Positions 11,913 through 24,053 are shown, numbered from the stretch's first letter. The stretch: 64,000 nucleotides of DNA from Aurifilum marmelostoma (GCA_027559495.1 JAMXSV010000019.1:558001-622000); one strand, 5' to 3'. Numbers and translations: made by a program. Notes: a model not told the origin generated them from the sequence alone.

Positions 11913-13747
11913 TTAGTTCTGCGTCCTCAGTATCAGATCATGAACCGCCTTATCCCAAGCCTCCTCCATCACCTTTTCTGCGTCGTACCCATACGCCCAG
12001 TTCTGCGTGACTGGATCACTCCACTGGTTCGGGCTGCTGAGGAAATGCCTCCCCTCTACCTCAGGCCGCATGGCTGCGTCTCGTGCCTGCTGGAGTGGTC
12101 CATCCTTGAAGTGCCAGATCATCGAGTTGACCATGCTAGCCTCCTGCATCATGCTGCTCCGCTTGATGCGCTCCTGCTCGAAGATTCCCAACGCGAATCT
12201 CACCTCCTTGGGCGAAGTGATCTTGCTCAGCGCCACGGCGAGGGCGGCGCCGTCTTCGACCGCCATCGCTGCGCCTTGAGACATGTACGGGACCATGGCG
12301 TGGGCTGCGTCACCCAGCACGATGAGCTTGGAGGATTTGGACACCCATTTATCCAAGCCTGAACCTGTCATAAGCGGTGTCTTCAGGGCTTTGTCTATCA
12401 GACTGATGATCCTGGTGAGTCTTGATGAGGCAGTATCAGCATCGGCCTTGGCGTTGCAGCACATGAGTTATGAAAGGATGGATGCCCGGCCTTACTGTGG
12501 ATCCCAACCTTCAAACTCTCTCCTCATATCGCCCAAGATGTCCTCCTCTAGACCGAAAGTGGCAGGATCGCCTTTGTCGCGGTGGGACAACACCATGTTG
12601 AACGACTTTCCGCCAGCTATGGAGTATGTCATGACGTGGCGGTCCTCGCCAATCCTTAGAATCATCAGAAAGGTTTGCAGATGTGATAAGATGTCAATTT
12701 TTATGGCTCACCAAAGATTCAGGTTGTGCTTCTCCAGGATCCAAGCCAGCTCCGGAAAGGGTCTCATCTTGTCAACATCGACTGTTGCACGATATACCGC
12801 ATATCCGGTGGGCTTTGGCACTCCTCTTCCTCCAGGAGACACTAAAGCTCGTGCGAGTGATTTTACTCCTGCATATTCCATCAATTTCAGCATGGAGGTC
12901 CATCACCGATCAATTTCTTAACATCATGGTAAGACATCGTCGATACAAATCAACATACCATCTGCCGCAATGATGAGGTCGCCCTGGAAAACACTCCCAT
13001 CTGAGAGAGTAATGGTGGCCGTATCCGCATCGTACTCGTCTACCTTGCTGTTCAGCCTCGTCTTGACTCCTAATGCATTGGCCTGCTGGTACAAAGCATT
13101 GTGCAAATGTGCTCTGTGAACCACGTAATATGGCGCGCCATACTTTGCGGTGAACTCAGGGGAGGTGTCTGTGACGCCGATTAAGGCTCCATTCTGCCAG
13201 CGACGAAAGTTCATCCTGGCTGGTTGGACGACGTATTTCGCAAAGCGTTGTGCGACACCCCATCGTTCGAGGAGGATTCCCGAGTTTGGAGGAACTTGTA
13301 TACCAGCCCCAACCTATGGAGATATTAGAGGTTTATCCAAAAGTATTTGCTCTTAAAGAAGTTCTTGTGACTTTTAATCATAACTTTGACCATACTCACC
13401 TCCATCAGTTCGGGAGCCTGCTCAAATACAGTCACATCATGACCTCTTCTGCGCAAGGCTACGGCCGTGGCCAGCCCACCGAGACCAGCTCCGACAATGA
13501 GGATGTCCAGCTTCACCTTGGCCTGCTTCACATCATTATTCTGACGTGTTTCCAATTCGCAAACCTTCTGCAAGAATTGCAAACAATTCGAAGGATACGA
13601 AGTAGACGTGTACTTCGGCTGCAGGTCGTCAGCCTCGCTATCAGACTCATCCTCGCTCGTGACGAGGCTGCCATTGGTCGTCCCCACCACCTTTGCGTCC
13701 CCATTGGAGAGCAAGGTTGGCACCGAAAGAGGAGTTGCCATCGGCAT
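11913..13747 (-). CDS. FAD-dependent aromatic monooxygenase (salicylate / 3-hydroxybenzoate hydroxylase-like)
   Basis: Group A flavoprotein monooxygenase that probably makes gentisate from 3-hydroxybenzoate (6-hydroxylation) or salicylate (5-hydroxylation) with NAD(P)H and O2. Exons on minus: 13400..13747, 12959..13313, 12712..12868, 12496..12654, 11913..12420; introns 57-90 bp; 508 aa as modelled. The FAD motif VGAGLGGLATA is followed by an Arg/Lys-rich strand and VFEQAPE. The mid motif ADGVKSLAR and the GDAAHAMVP flavin motif are both present. The start is uncertain: 13747 is the first in-frame ATG, but a protein-like reading continues upstream without an ATG to an in-frame stop at 13937-13939. 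Either the protein starts at 13747 with a long N-terminal extension, or an upstream exon exists. Confidence 0.85.
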
Positions 13748-14429
13748 ATTGATTGGTTTCGCTGAACCGGCTTGCTGCTTTGCTTGGGACAAGGCTGCCA
13801 ACGCTGTCTGAAATTGAGGTGTGAAAGACGCAATTATAGGATCGGCACTCGCAATCACCGAGTCGGTGGAAAGGGGCGAGATTTCAGAGTGAACCAGGTG
13901 GAAACTGATGACGAGGTGTGTGAATATTTCATTCTTTTAGGTAAAGCCAGTGATCACGGGCTACTGGTCCCAGCTCGAGCAGAACTCTGATTCCATCGCC
14001 TGCTTCCCTAACTCCCCGGCCTAGCGGCGGCATCATCTTCAGACCATGTTAGGTGATAAGATGTTGAGAATTCATAGGAGCAGCAGAATGACGGTCCGTG
14101 AGAGTTGAGGACTTATCGACTGGCTCTTCATGGACGGTATTTCGGTCACTTGGAGACAAATGTCACGAAGTAGAAAATTAACCTTGGTAAGATCTTAGAC
14201 CGGCTGCAAGTCTTGCATATACACTGAGCAAGTCTATAGGCCGTTTGAAAGCCGATTGACACCTAGTCTATGCAACATTGGAAATGGTGGGTTGAGACGA
14301 CCGGGGAGCCAGGGAACATGTGACAATCTGACATTCATTACTGCATTTGGAGTCATACGCCTTTGGAGGCGTTGTGTGTAATTCTGCGAATATCCATACT
14401 CGAGAGTTGCTATATGTTGAATACACTAT
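13748..14429. other. Spacer upstream of the monooxygenase, possible missed first exon
   Basis: The first 190 bases continue the monooxygenase frame without an ATG; the rest has no recognised gene. A CG-rich block (CCCCGGCCTAGCGGCGG, about 14014-14030) resembles the CGG-rich block in the dioxygenase/regulator promoter. Confidence 0.4.
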
Positions 14430-15396
14430 TCATGCATATTCCACGCCGTTTCGGAGTGTCCCAATCTTGCTGATCTTCACATCGACCTGGTCACCAGGCT
14501 TGAGCCACTGAGATGGTGTTTGGCCCATCCCAACTCCTGGACCAAAAGATAACATGATTAGCACTTTCTCCATGATTGGAGTGTTTAAAAATTCTTGCAG
14601 ATGATCACTTACCTCCTGGGGTTCCCGTCATCACCACAGACCCGGCCTGGAGGGTTGTCCCGCTCGACAGATATGAAATCAAGTAGGCACAGTCAAACAA
14701 TAGATCACTGACAGACTCTTGTTGCCTGGCCTCACCATTTACAACCGTAGAAAGATCCAGCTTGCTCGGTTCTCCCACCAGATCCGCCCTGACGAGACAA
14801 GGACCAAGCGGGGCAAAGGTATCAAAGCCCTTTGAGAACCCCCACTGGGGCACTACTCCAGCGAATGCAGGATCTCGTTGTAGCTTTCGGGAAGATACAT
14901 CATTGCCGGCCGTGTAAGCCACGATGTACGACAAGGCATCCTCCTTGGATACATCCTTGGCGTCCCTGCCCAGGACAAAGCACAGCTCCCCTTCGTAGTC
15001 TGCCTGGTCGTCCTGGGCGATCTTGGGCACCACGATGTTGGCGCCGTGGTCGTGCACGCACGTGTTGGGCTTGAAGAAGATGAAGGGAAAGGGAGGTGGT
15101 TTCCTCCCGGCTTCGCGGATGTGTTTGGCATAGTTGAGGCCCACGCAGCGGAGAATGGGCACGTCTGTCTGCGCCAAGGGGCCGAGGAGTTTCTTGACGG
15201 TGACCACCTCTTCAGTGACCACCGTTTTCCCGGTGATGTCGTAAATGTCTTCCCCTGTGATGATCTTTGCCTGCAATTTCGTATCCTCTGTTGTTGTCCC
15301 GAGATCAAAGTCGGGATTAGGGAGGATGGGTTCACCGCGCAGCACGCGGCCATCCTCGGCCACGAAGCGGATGAGTCTCTCCCAGGGGACCGACAT
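14430..15396 (-). CDS. Fumarylacetoacetate hydrolase family protein, likely fumarylpyruvate hydrolase
   Basis: FAH-fold hydrolase, 296 aa, two exons on minus (14613..15396, 14430..14536) with a 76 bp intron (GTAAGT donor); the join restores TGTPGGVGMGQ. Conserved features are GLNYAKH near residue 95, FFKPNTCV, the metal-binding DYEGEL segment, GNDVSSR, and the C-terminal WLKPGDQVDV. In gentisate degradation this family splits fumarylpyruvate (or maleylpyruvate) into fumarate (or maleate) and pyruvate. Placement beside gentisate dioxygenase and an aromatic hydroxylase strongly favours that role over fumarylacetoacetate or acylpyruvate hydrolysis, which family membership alone cannot exclude. 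Start at 15396 matches the usual MSVPWERLIRF-type beginning. Confidence 0.9.
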
Positions 15397-15845
15397 ACTT
15401 GTTTCTGAGGATAATGATGGTCAATTGAGGTTTGTGTTGTACCTAATTCGATGTTGAACATCAGTAAAAATGGCACCCTATTCAATGTCCTGGCAGCACA
15501 AGAACGTAGAAGTACCCTCCGGCTTATTTTTATGGTAGGATACTTCGGGGAGCAGAGTCCGGAGTTAGGGAAGACTGCCGGTGCATTAGCATCCCGCACG
15601 GCAACCCACGCAATGGCGAAACCATTGAGATTCACCTTCCATTCACGGCTACACGTGACATGATTTTTGGATACCTCTGTCGATGGTCTCGCGAGATGGA
15701 CGAGGCGCCTTTGGAGGATGCCGTCCATTTCGTGTTCAGCGATTGAGGGCTAATGCAAGCTCACACCCCTTTCCTGTAGATGATGATACATTGCTATCAT
15801 CGACAGCCTACTTGCTCTCGATCTCGGAACTCAGCCATGTACCAG
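15397..15845. other. Spacer between FAH gene and MFS pseudogene
   Basis: Promoter side of the FAH gene and 3' side of the decayed transporter. No exon recognised; scattered CCG/CGG triplets near 15555-15600. Confidence 0.4.
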
Positions 15846-17370
15846 TTATTGCTGCTGCTTACATATTGCCCGCAGTTTAGACCCGTGCTTCCACAATATG
15901 AATGGCGCAGGTAGTTCCATCCCGAGAAATACGAAAGCAAGGACACTGTTACCCCATCCATACCCAAGGCTGGAACACATTTTTGGGCGAAACCAGCGGG
16001 AAGGCAAATGCCGTGATACTCCGGAGCAGTTAGCTCGCCGCTGTAGCGCTGGCCACATGCTCAGGGTAGGCATCCATGACATAAGCCTGCATAAACTGCG
16101 TCGAGTTGATTATGCCACATACAAAGATAGCTAAGCCGAGATCTGGCACGAGCCAGAAGGCACACGCCTGCGCGGCCCAACCGTACCAGAACAGGCCAAT
16201 CGAGATGACATCCACCCCAGGGATCATGAAGGGTGCGCGAAACTCGAGCTGGGCCTCGTTGATGTTGCGACTCTCGAGATATCGGTACAGTCGGTCCATA
16301 AAGCGCGCCGCTCCTTGGGATGCCACCATGCAGCCGAGGCTGATAGCAATGTAATGTAGCCCGATTATGGTGATTGATTGCTTACAGCGATCGATGAACG
16401 TTGTGGCAAGCGTACCTTTCATAAGGTAAAAAGTTTCATAGTTGTAGGCAAGGAAGACCGACATGACCGACATTAATTAGCTGAATCAAAGGCTGTGTTA
16501 CGAGCAGCCGTACGTGCCGGCGCAGGCTGGTAGCCAGGGCGTGCGCAAGAGACTTGTGCTCTCGCTCGTGTGTCGTAATTATAATATAATTAGCTGGCCC
16601 GTCTGCTCGCGAAGAGCCTTGGCTTTCCGATGTAGGATTGAAATAGCGTATGTCTCTGGTAAGATCAAGATTGCTGAGGAAATGAACACGGCGTCTACAA
16701 TTGACAAAATCCAGAAGATTCGGCGCCATCCAATCGTATCAGTCTAGGCATTATTTTCTCGTCAGCAAATTGAAGTCTTTTAATATTAGTACTTAAACAC
16801 GAAACGCACAAGCACACCACCAAGAATCGGGCCCACAGCCGGGCCAAAGAGTGGCAGAGACGTAGCAATGGCAAATGAGTGGCCATGTTGTTCTTTTGTC
16901 CAGCAGTCAGCGAATACAGGATTCGATACCTATTTCGTACGCTTGTCAGCCTCTTCATTCCTACCTGGAGAAATCCCTCCGTAAACGCACAGCAGATGTC
17001 ACGTTGACCCTGAACACAGCAAGGAAAGGGTTTGCGATCATGACCCGGTTATTCTGGGCAAAACCAGTAATGGTGTTCCAGATGACATGGAAACAACTAG
17101 AAAGAACCCATATTGGCTCTCTCGATTACCTCGATCAATAGGGCGAGCAGCGATGGGCCAAAGACATAACCCAGAACGAACATTGACAAGGACATCTACG
17201 TTATTGCCTCGTTGGCGTGGAGATTTAGAGACATGGTTGTCAGGGCTGGCGCAATCACGGTATACTCACATCTTCAACTTGTCTTTCCGACTCGTCAGAT
17301 GAGGCCCACTCCGAGCATCGAGGTCATTATATCTTGGGCTGAGGAATTCGGCTGCCCGGTAACAGTCTCT
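15846..17370 (-). pseudogene. Decayed MFS (DHA1 drug/polyamine-type) transporter
   Basis: Fragments of a 12-helix major facilitator transporter in shifting frames. From the N-terminal side on minus: MSLSMFVLGYVFGPSLLA (about 17130-17190), LPLFGPAVGPILGGVLVRF (about 16800-16860), TDTIGWRRIFWILSIV then LPETYAISILHRKAKALREQ (16590-16745), LVTQPLIQL (16490-16520), FLAYNYETFYLM, a longer open block to 16033, and LGYGWGNSVLAF at the end. Breaks include an in-frame TAA at 16030-16032 (family residue Gln, so CAA to TAA), a frameshift shortly after it (about 15980), and another near 16475. The intron at about 16742-16810 still looks spliceable. Its position beside the gentisate genes suggests a former cluster transporter; that is inference. 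Confidence 0.75.
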
Positions 17371-17698
17371 GAGTCTCTGACAGCACAATGTCCCTTGCCC
17401 GGTTCAGCAGAGGGCACAAAGTAGCGCTCGTTTCGAATATCGAATATAGGGATCAAAATAATTCAATAAAATCCACGTAGTCTTAGCGATTCGTAGATTA
17501 ACGGTGTACATTGTTTTTCAGCCACGTAGGTCTTTGTCTAGCAAACTGCACTCTGGGCTTCGTCGTCCGCGGTTAAGAGAAATGGTGCAGGCGTTATAAA
17601 CGCTAATTAACAATCCTTATTATCTCTTAGCTCTCCATCCTAGAACTAGTTGAGACCTTCTTTATTGAACCGCATGTTCATTTTCGAGCTTGTCAGCC

Positions 17699-19738
17699 TC
17701 ACACATTTACCTTTTCCTTATTGCAATGTGACTTGCTACGAGATCTGCGCAGCCTTTCTTTGACGCACTCTCTCACACCAGTTGCGGAGGAGGAAATTAA
17801 TGTGACGATCTTCGAAGAATGTTGTAGCCCGAAAGTGACTCCGAGGACCAGAACAAGGGCTGGTATAGCAATGATGAAATACCATGTGAATGATGGATTT
17901 TCCGCCAGGACGTCGACGTTCATACCAAAAAGACCCTTCATTGGCGGCTTCAGTAAAGTGCTTGTGTAACGAAAATAAGTAATTTTCTCCTGGGACTGGC
18001 TTACCGACACTGCGATGAGAGGGAAGAAGACGAAAGTTATCCAATTGATCCGACCTATAGCCTTGCTGTATTCATGTGCCGCTTGGGCAGTCTCGCCGCT
18101 CATCATGTTGAAAATCTAAATCATATGGAGAGGGTTAGCAATGAAGACGTGGCAGATGAGAACATAGGAGAGAATGATTGATAGTTGCGTCAATGGGACA
18201 GAGTCGCACCACGTCCGAAGTGCTCTGAGCTCTCTTGGTTAAATCTTCAGCGAACAAACGCTCTAGCTCTTTGAAGTCATCTAAGATGTCGTCAAAGAGA
18301 TTATCGTCGAGAGTGGCGTGAACGAGAGCGGCTATTGACTTCAAATCCCGCTGCATTTTGATGATCATTTTCAGATGAATCCCGACCAGTGTCTGTAGCG
18401 TAGCCCATGCCAGTGTGTCTGTCCACGTATCTCGGGCTAACTTTTTCAGGGCCGATGTTGACATGTCCTCACGGATTGCATATTTTTGCTAGCGTGATCA
18501 TTAAAGAATTAGTTTATAAGGTAGAGCAAATTTGTGTCGGATCGAACAACGAATAGACAGACCACTTACTTGTTCACGGACGTGTATCGATGCGGCATGC
18601 GCCACAAGCCACCAATTTCTCAGTATCTCGCTCCAAACACGGTAAGATAATTGGTAGATGAATATGACAGCTGTTGATTCGTCATCGTCGCTCGTATTCC
18701 ACGACTCTGTGACGGACCACAACTCAGGGCAATTATGACATCCGAGCCATGACGAAAATTCCAAGGGGCGTTCCGATGCATGGAAGTCGTTGAAGAGGAT
18801 GACGGTCCTTCTGTGATTCAGCTGCTTTCCAGAATGCCATGAATCGGGGCATAGTGCTGATGTTTGCAATGTCTCTGTGTTTCGCATCCGCACGATAGCA
18901 GCAATACAAGTCCTGCGCAATAAGATCGGCTGGTGCAACCGTGCAATTTTAGTCACTGCCGTGAGGGGAACCGAGTCCCTAAGTCCGTCTCATATTTGCT
19001 CTTACCTTCAATGATCCATCCACAGTGATCAATTCCCTTATTATTCCTTCATCCTGGGCGTTTGTCGTCCCATACCCCAAGGTCAACCAGTCGAAGCCAA
19101 AATGGTATAAGAGACGATCTGCATGTTTTCTCAGCCGATGGCCAATCTTGGAAGACATTGGGCTCTAAATACTTGCCTTTCCCACAAGAAAGACGTCCTG
19201 GGGATGCTGAAAGTGGATATGAAATTTCATCATGATCTTCCTTATCAGTGTTCGAGAGAAACGTTTGAAAGTCTATCAAGGGAAGACCTTCAGAGACTGG
19301 TGGCCAGGTCTGTGCCAAGTCGCGACTTTGCACCTTCAAGAAATGCCTGCAAAGATAGTTCCGCGCGAAAGGCCAATTCTGTTCAATGCTAGAAGAAGTC
19401 AGGGTCAGAGGGTGTCATCACAGAGCCGCCATGCTAACTCACTAGATGCGATCAAGATTGGTCCCCTCGATATTCTATATGATGCGTCAGCGCCTTTTCT
19501 TTTCTCGCATTATCTGCGCCGGAGAGCGTACGAGGTTTGGACCCCACTCAAAGGATTGGATGAAGTCCTGGCATCTGGAATATTTGGTCGAGTGGCTGGT
19601 GACAAGTCCATCGTCATGTAAAATATCCAAAATCCTGCTGGGTACCTTCGGGGCAGGGCCCTCCGGCTCTGGTTCCAGATAGAGCGTGCAGTCTCTCACC
19701 AAGGTAAGCATTTTTGGTAGTGAATAGCAGAAGGTCAT
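17699..19738 (-). pseudogene. CorA-like (GMN-motif) membrane protein gene, interrupted in the middle
   Basis: Fungal CorA-like Mg2+-transporter superfamily protein with a long N-terminal domain. The 3' half is clean: exons 18570..about 18954, 18210..18488, 18005..18115 and 17699..17935 join in frame, giving two C-terminal helices and the signature GLFGMNV. The 5' part also joins sensibly (to 19532; 19443..19474; from 19388), giving NIEGTNLDRIYIEQNWPFARN. Between about 19000 and 19260 the protein-like reading changes frame at least once, contains an in-frame TAG at 19165-19167 (consistent with CAG to TAG), and the following intron phase does not match. Most likely a recently inactivated gene; an unusual splice pattern is the alternative. 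The start at 19738 is provisional. Confidence 0.6.
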
Positions 19739-22700
19739 GCAGGGACTATAGCCTTAGGAGTGACAAGATGTTTTTGTCTAGAAAAAGCTGATTGCTTGTA
19801 CGTATGGCAAAGCATCTTCGATCATCTCATGATCCAGCCTTATCATTTGCCCTCTTGTCAGCGTAAGCTTGTCAGATTCACAGCATGATCTACAGTGTAA
19901 TGGCTGCATCGGTTCACTTGGCAAGTGGATGCAAGTAAGACCACGTCACCTGGTGCAACGAATCCAGTAATCACAAGGCTTCCAAGTGCGGACAACTTTC
20001 TGTTTTCGCCCAGATAATGCATGAGATATTCCAGCAATATGAGGAGGGAGATATAGCATTATACTTCTTTAAGTTAATAGGTTTACAAATAAATTACTAA
20101 CTAAAATCGCCTAGACTATAGTTACTTCCATAGTGACCATTCCAGTACGCCTGGCACAGGGGGCATACATGGGTTCGGACACACTGCATAGGTATAAGAG
20201 GTCAGAGGCTAAGTAACTTTGCCTCACAGAACGTAGACAAATATGATTGCTTCCTCCTTCTTTGTATTTTAATTCTTTAGGGAAGGGCTAAAAGAGGCTC
20301 TCTATACTATCTTTGCACTTTGTTTACCTTGCAATAATTTGAGCTCGCTCAGTAGTTACTACCAATATTACGAAGCTGGATCAGAGTATATTTGTAGCAG
20401 CTAGTGACCCCTCGTGCGAAATATGGGTAACATAAGCCATATCACGTTTTGGAGAGTCTTGCCCGGCTAACGACATATATGTTCAGCGCAATCCTGTAAG
20501 AGAACGATTCAGTATACGACGTACAGCGATTGCCCGCACCGCCACCAAACTACATCGAAACCAAAGCATCCATGCGACAAACATGCAGAACCTGATGAGA
20601 ATGGAGAGTGGCAGGCATGCCATACGAAGCGCAACTCCACCTCTGAGCTTCAGGGAAAATGCTCTCAATGCAGGAAAAGGAAAGTATTGACGTAGGAGTT
20701 ATTCTAGTATATCAAGGATGCTAACTCTTCTTATAGAGGTCGAAAATCATGATCATGGAACGATAACAATGATGAAGACCCTTGGATATCGGTGGAAGTA
20801 GCATTGAGGGTTTATTTCATTTACATTGCCTGGACAAAAGTACAGTCAAGTTCATTAGATGCCTCCTGCTCCACTAGAGATCGAAAGAGAAATAGTAATT
20901 GGGATCTCAGTGAAAGATTGCCGGGACATCCCATAAAGAGATTGTTAGTTCCAACAGTCACATTTACCATGCGGGCATGACAGTCGCTGAGGGCTGTCCC
21001 TTCCACTAACTGTTGCACAACATGTAATCAATGAGCAATCAATACTGAGAGTAACGGCCACTATGATAATAGTCGGATATTGTGAGGGTGATCAAGCTTC
21101 CTCACCAACCTCGTGATCATGGTGAGAGGCAAATGTTCGTAGCACAAATTGCGAAGCCATGAGAGTTTCCAGTGATGAACAGGATGTTTATATTCATGAA
21201 GTCCCTTCAGATGTTTCGTGTACAGTGTCATCTTGAAAGCTTCACAAGGATTCGTCATGATTCTCTGATTTATTGAAAACAGAAGTGCGCCTGCTCTGAT
21301 ATAACACCATTCCAGCTCGGCCAACAGCAACATACTAACGTATGGGATATCATGCAGAAACTACAAGAAAGCCTCCGCAGTTTCACATTATTCTCGAACG
21401 CGCCAACTAGCTTGATTATTTTCTCTTCATACCATACAGGGCCGTGATTTGAGAGGAAGCAAGAAGGCTTCACGGTCTCCGAAACAAATTCCAAAGCCGC
21501 TAGGGTGAGTCCAAAGAATCAGGGTCTAGCCATTGTGGGGGCCAACCTCGGTGGCCGGCGGTGGAAGGAGGTTAAAAATCACAAATGAACGATGTGAGCC
21601 ATCGGCGCCACACACACTACAGGGGCACAACACAGATCTAGGTGTTAGGTTCGAGGGGGACAAGAATATCGCCACGCGGTCCGTAGACCCGTCTGCGAGG
21701 ATATGATGCTTGGCTCTGGGGCCCGCCTATCTTCTGATATAACCTATACTTACCAGAAGCATAGACCAAGAGCGCTGGAAGACGCCCAGGAAAAAAAGGG
21801 AACTCCAGTATCGGTGTTACGATATTACTATTCAAATCAACAAACTGGACAGAGAGCAAATTTGGCAGGAGTCAAATACGTGTGTGTATCATCCATATTG
21901 TTGATACCAAATCTAGAGAATGGCCTGTGGATTCTGGGCAACGATTGTTGCACTCGAATCATGAAGATCATTATTGTTTTGGTCATTGACGTCGCTCGAT
22001 GATCAGTCCGTCGGCAAAGCCGATACTGCGAAAGTTGGCTTGTACCTTGCGACATGCAAACAAGGCTGGGAAAAAGTTTGTGCTAATGCAGATAATATGG
22101 GTCCCTCCCACCCTCCAAGTTCGGGGATCAATAAACACCTCTGCCAACGCTCCACGCAAAACTCACCTTACCCTTGCCTTTTCTCTGCCCCTCATCTCTG
22201 TCTCTGCCCTATGCACCAACATCTCCCGACAAATGTCGTGCGTGAACTGCCCGCATCTGCGCGCCCGCATGGATGATACCCATTTTCTGCCAGTTCAGTA
22301 GAAAATCTGGAGAGTGAGGGTTGCAGAGGGGATGCAACACCTTCCCAAAGAGGGAATTCGGGAAACACGTCACTCACGCCAAGGGTGGTGGGCTTTATGG
22401 GTGAGGACTTTTGCTCCGTACGCAGCAGCAGCCCCTCTCTCTGAGTTATGTCTGCATCGGCTCACACACCTGCCGAGGTCGCTCACCCCGCCTTTTTCGT
22501 GATGCTCCGGGATGGGGGGGAAAGACGAATCAACGATCTTTGCATTCACATGGCGTCATCCGCGATGCATTCATATGAGGGCGCCCACTGCCCGCCTGTT
22601 GAGTCAAGATGTGAATTCCTGGCCATCCATTCGCTTTTCCTCGAAGGGGTCAATCTGACGACAGTTCGTGCCGGGAACCCAAGGTCAAGAAGTCTCTCTC

Positions 22701-24053
22701 CTAGACATTGCCAATATGCTTGGATCACGGTTTCTGAGTAAGTCCATCTTGCATTACACATATCATACTGTTTTCCCATTGTGGGGTCTTGCTTCTGACC
22801 AAACTTTCGCAGGCATCGGGCCCAACCCCGCCTTTTTCCACAGGCTGTGTTCATGGTTCCGGCAGACCTGGATTCTTGATATGGGAGTCTCAGAGATCCT
22901 CGGACCTGCCCCGATCATAGCCAAGGAGGCAGAGGCCAAGCTCATCACCACACCGGCCCCATTCAGTTTGTCAGCCAGCCGGGCTCCCGCTCTCGCCACC
23001 GTCTCAGCGTCTACACCGGCTTGGATGGAGCTCAGGCCTATGCAAGGTCTGCGGCGGCAGCTCCGAAGGAGGAAGGGCTGGAGCGATCTCAGAAAAACAC
23101 ACCAACTTCAGGCACGGGAAGAGAGTATAGGACTCCTGACCGCAGCATGATTCTCATGATAGCTAGGGGAACGGGGCTTTAATGGTGGCTAGAAGAGGTC
23201 ACTGGGTTTCCAACATCTTGCAAAGGATACTGGATGCGGGTGGGAAATACAGAGACTCATTTTGCATTTACTTTTCTTATGTTTTGGGGTTTGCTTATGG
23301 AGTTCTAGGCTTGGATGGAGGGTGCGATCATGCACACAACGGAAGCATCAACAAGGCCGGCAAAGGCTTGAAACTTCAAGGAGATTTTCTTTGAGGCAAT
23401 TGTCGCACACACTACCAGCCAGTGAAGCTTTGAACTGGCTGCTCAACAAGATACCAGATACCAACACACTCATTAGGATAAGACAACACCATCCTGAGGG
23501 GAATGATGAATTGAGAACACATGACTCATTGCCTGCGGAGATAGGATATTTAGTCTTCTTCGGGCAACCTATTCAGGGCTGCATGACCTTCTCGATTGGG
23601 ACAAGCATCGCTGGCACATTTCAATCGCGGCCGGCTTATTCTCAGGTGTGATGGTTGCTACGTAGTATAATGTACGTACATTGAATCCCGACGACAAGCC
23701 CGTCTCCACAGGAGCATACTTGAGTAGTCGTCAGCGTCCGCGTCGACACCTCACCTGATCTGATTGTATTTGTACATTGATCAGCATGCTGAAAGGATTC
23801 TTCTCGGTCGGATCGAGGGGTCTAGAATGTAAAGCTCGGAATCGCAGGCTGGACTATGTCTTATCCGCGCGAATACGTAATCAGGCAGTCTTTTTCAACG
23901 AGAACAAATTATTCACATGCCGCCCAACCCACGCGGAGAGCCAGGAGCAAGGAAAGATAATTACCAAGGCAAGGGTACATGGGCATATCGTAGTGAAGCT
24001 ATGAACGCTACGTAGTTTCAACTGACACGCCAAAGTTATCAAAGCAGCCTACA
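19739..24053. other. Gene-poor decayed spacer
   Basis: About 4.3 kb without a gene I can support. A/T-rich near 20040-20300. Two stretches look like remnants: a Cys/His-rich plus-strand reading at 20500-20690 and minus-strand protein-like readings at 21061-21494. Neither can be named. The rest (22.0-23.7 kb) has only short frames with no domain. Confidence 0.45.
21061..21494 (-). pseudogene. Unidentified protein-coding remnant
   Basis: Two overlapping minus-strand frames read like protein: VSETVKPSCFLSNHGPVW in the upstream part and LLLAELEWCYIRAGALLF, then LVRKLDHPHNIRLL, downstream. A frame change near 21333 separates them, with no clear intron. I do not recognise the family. Reported as a possible decayed gene; chance is not excluded. 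Confidence 0.3.
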
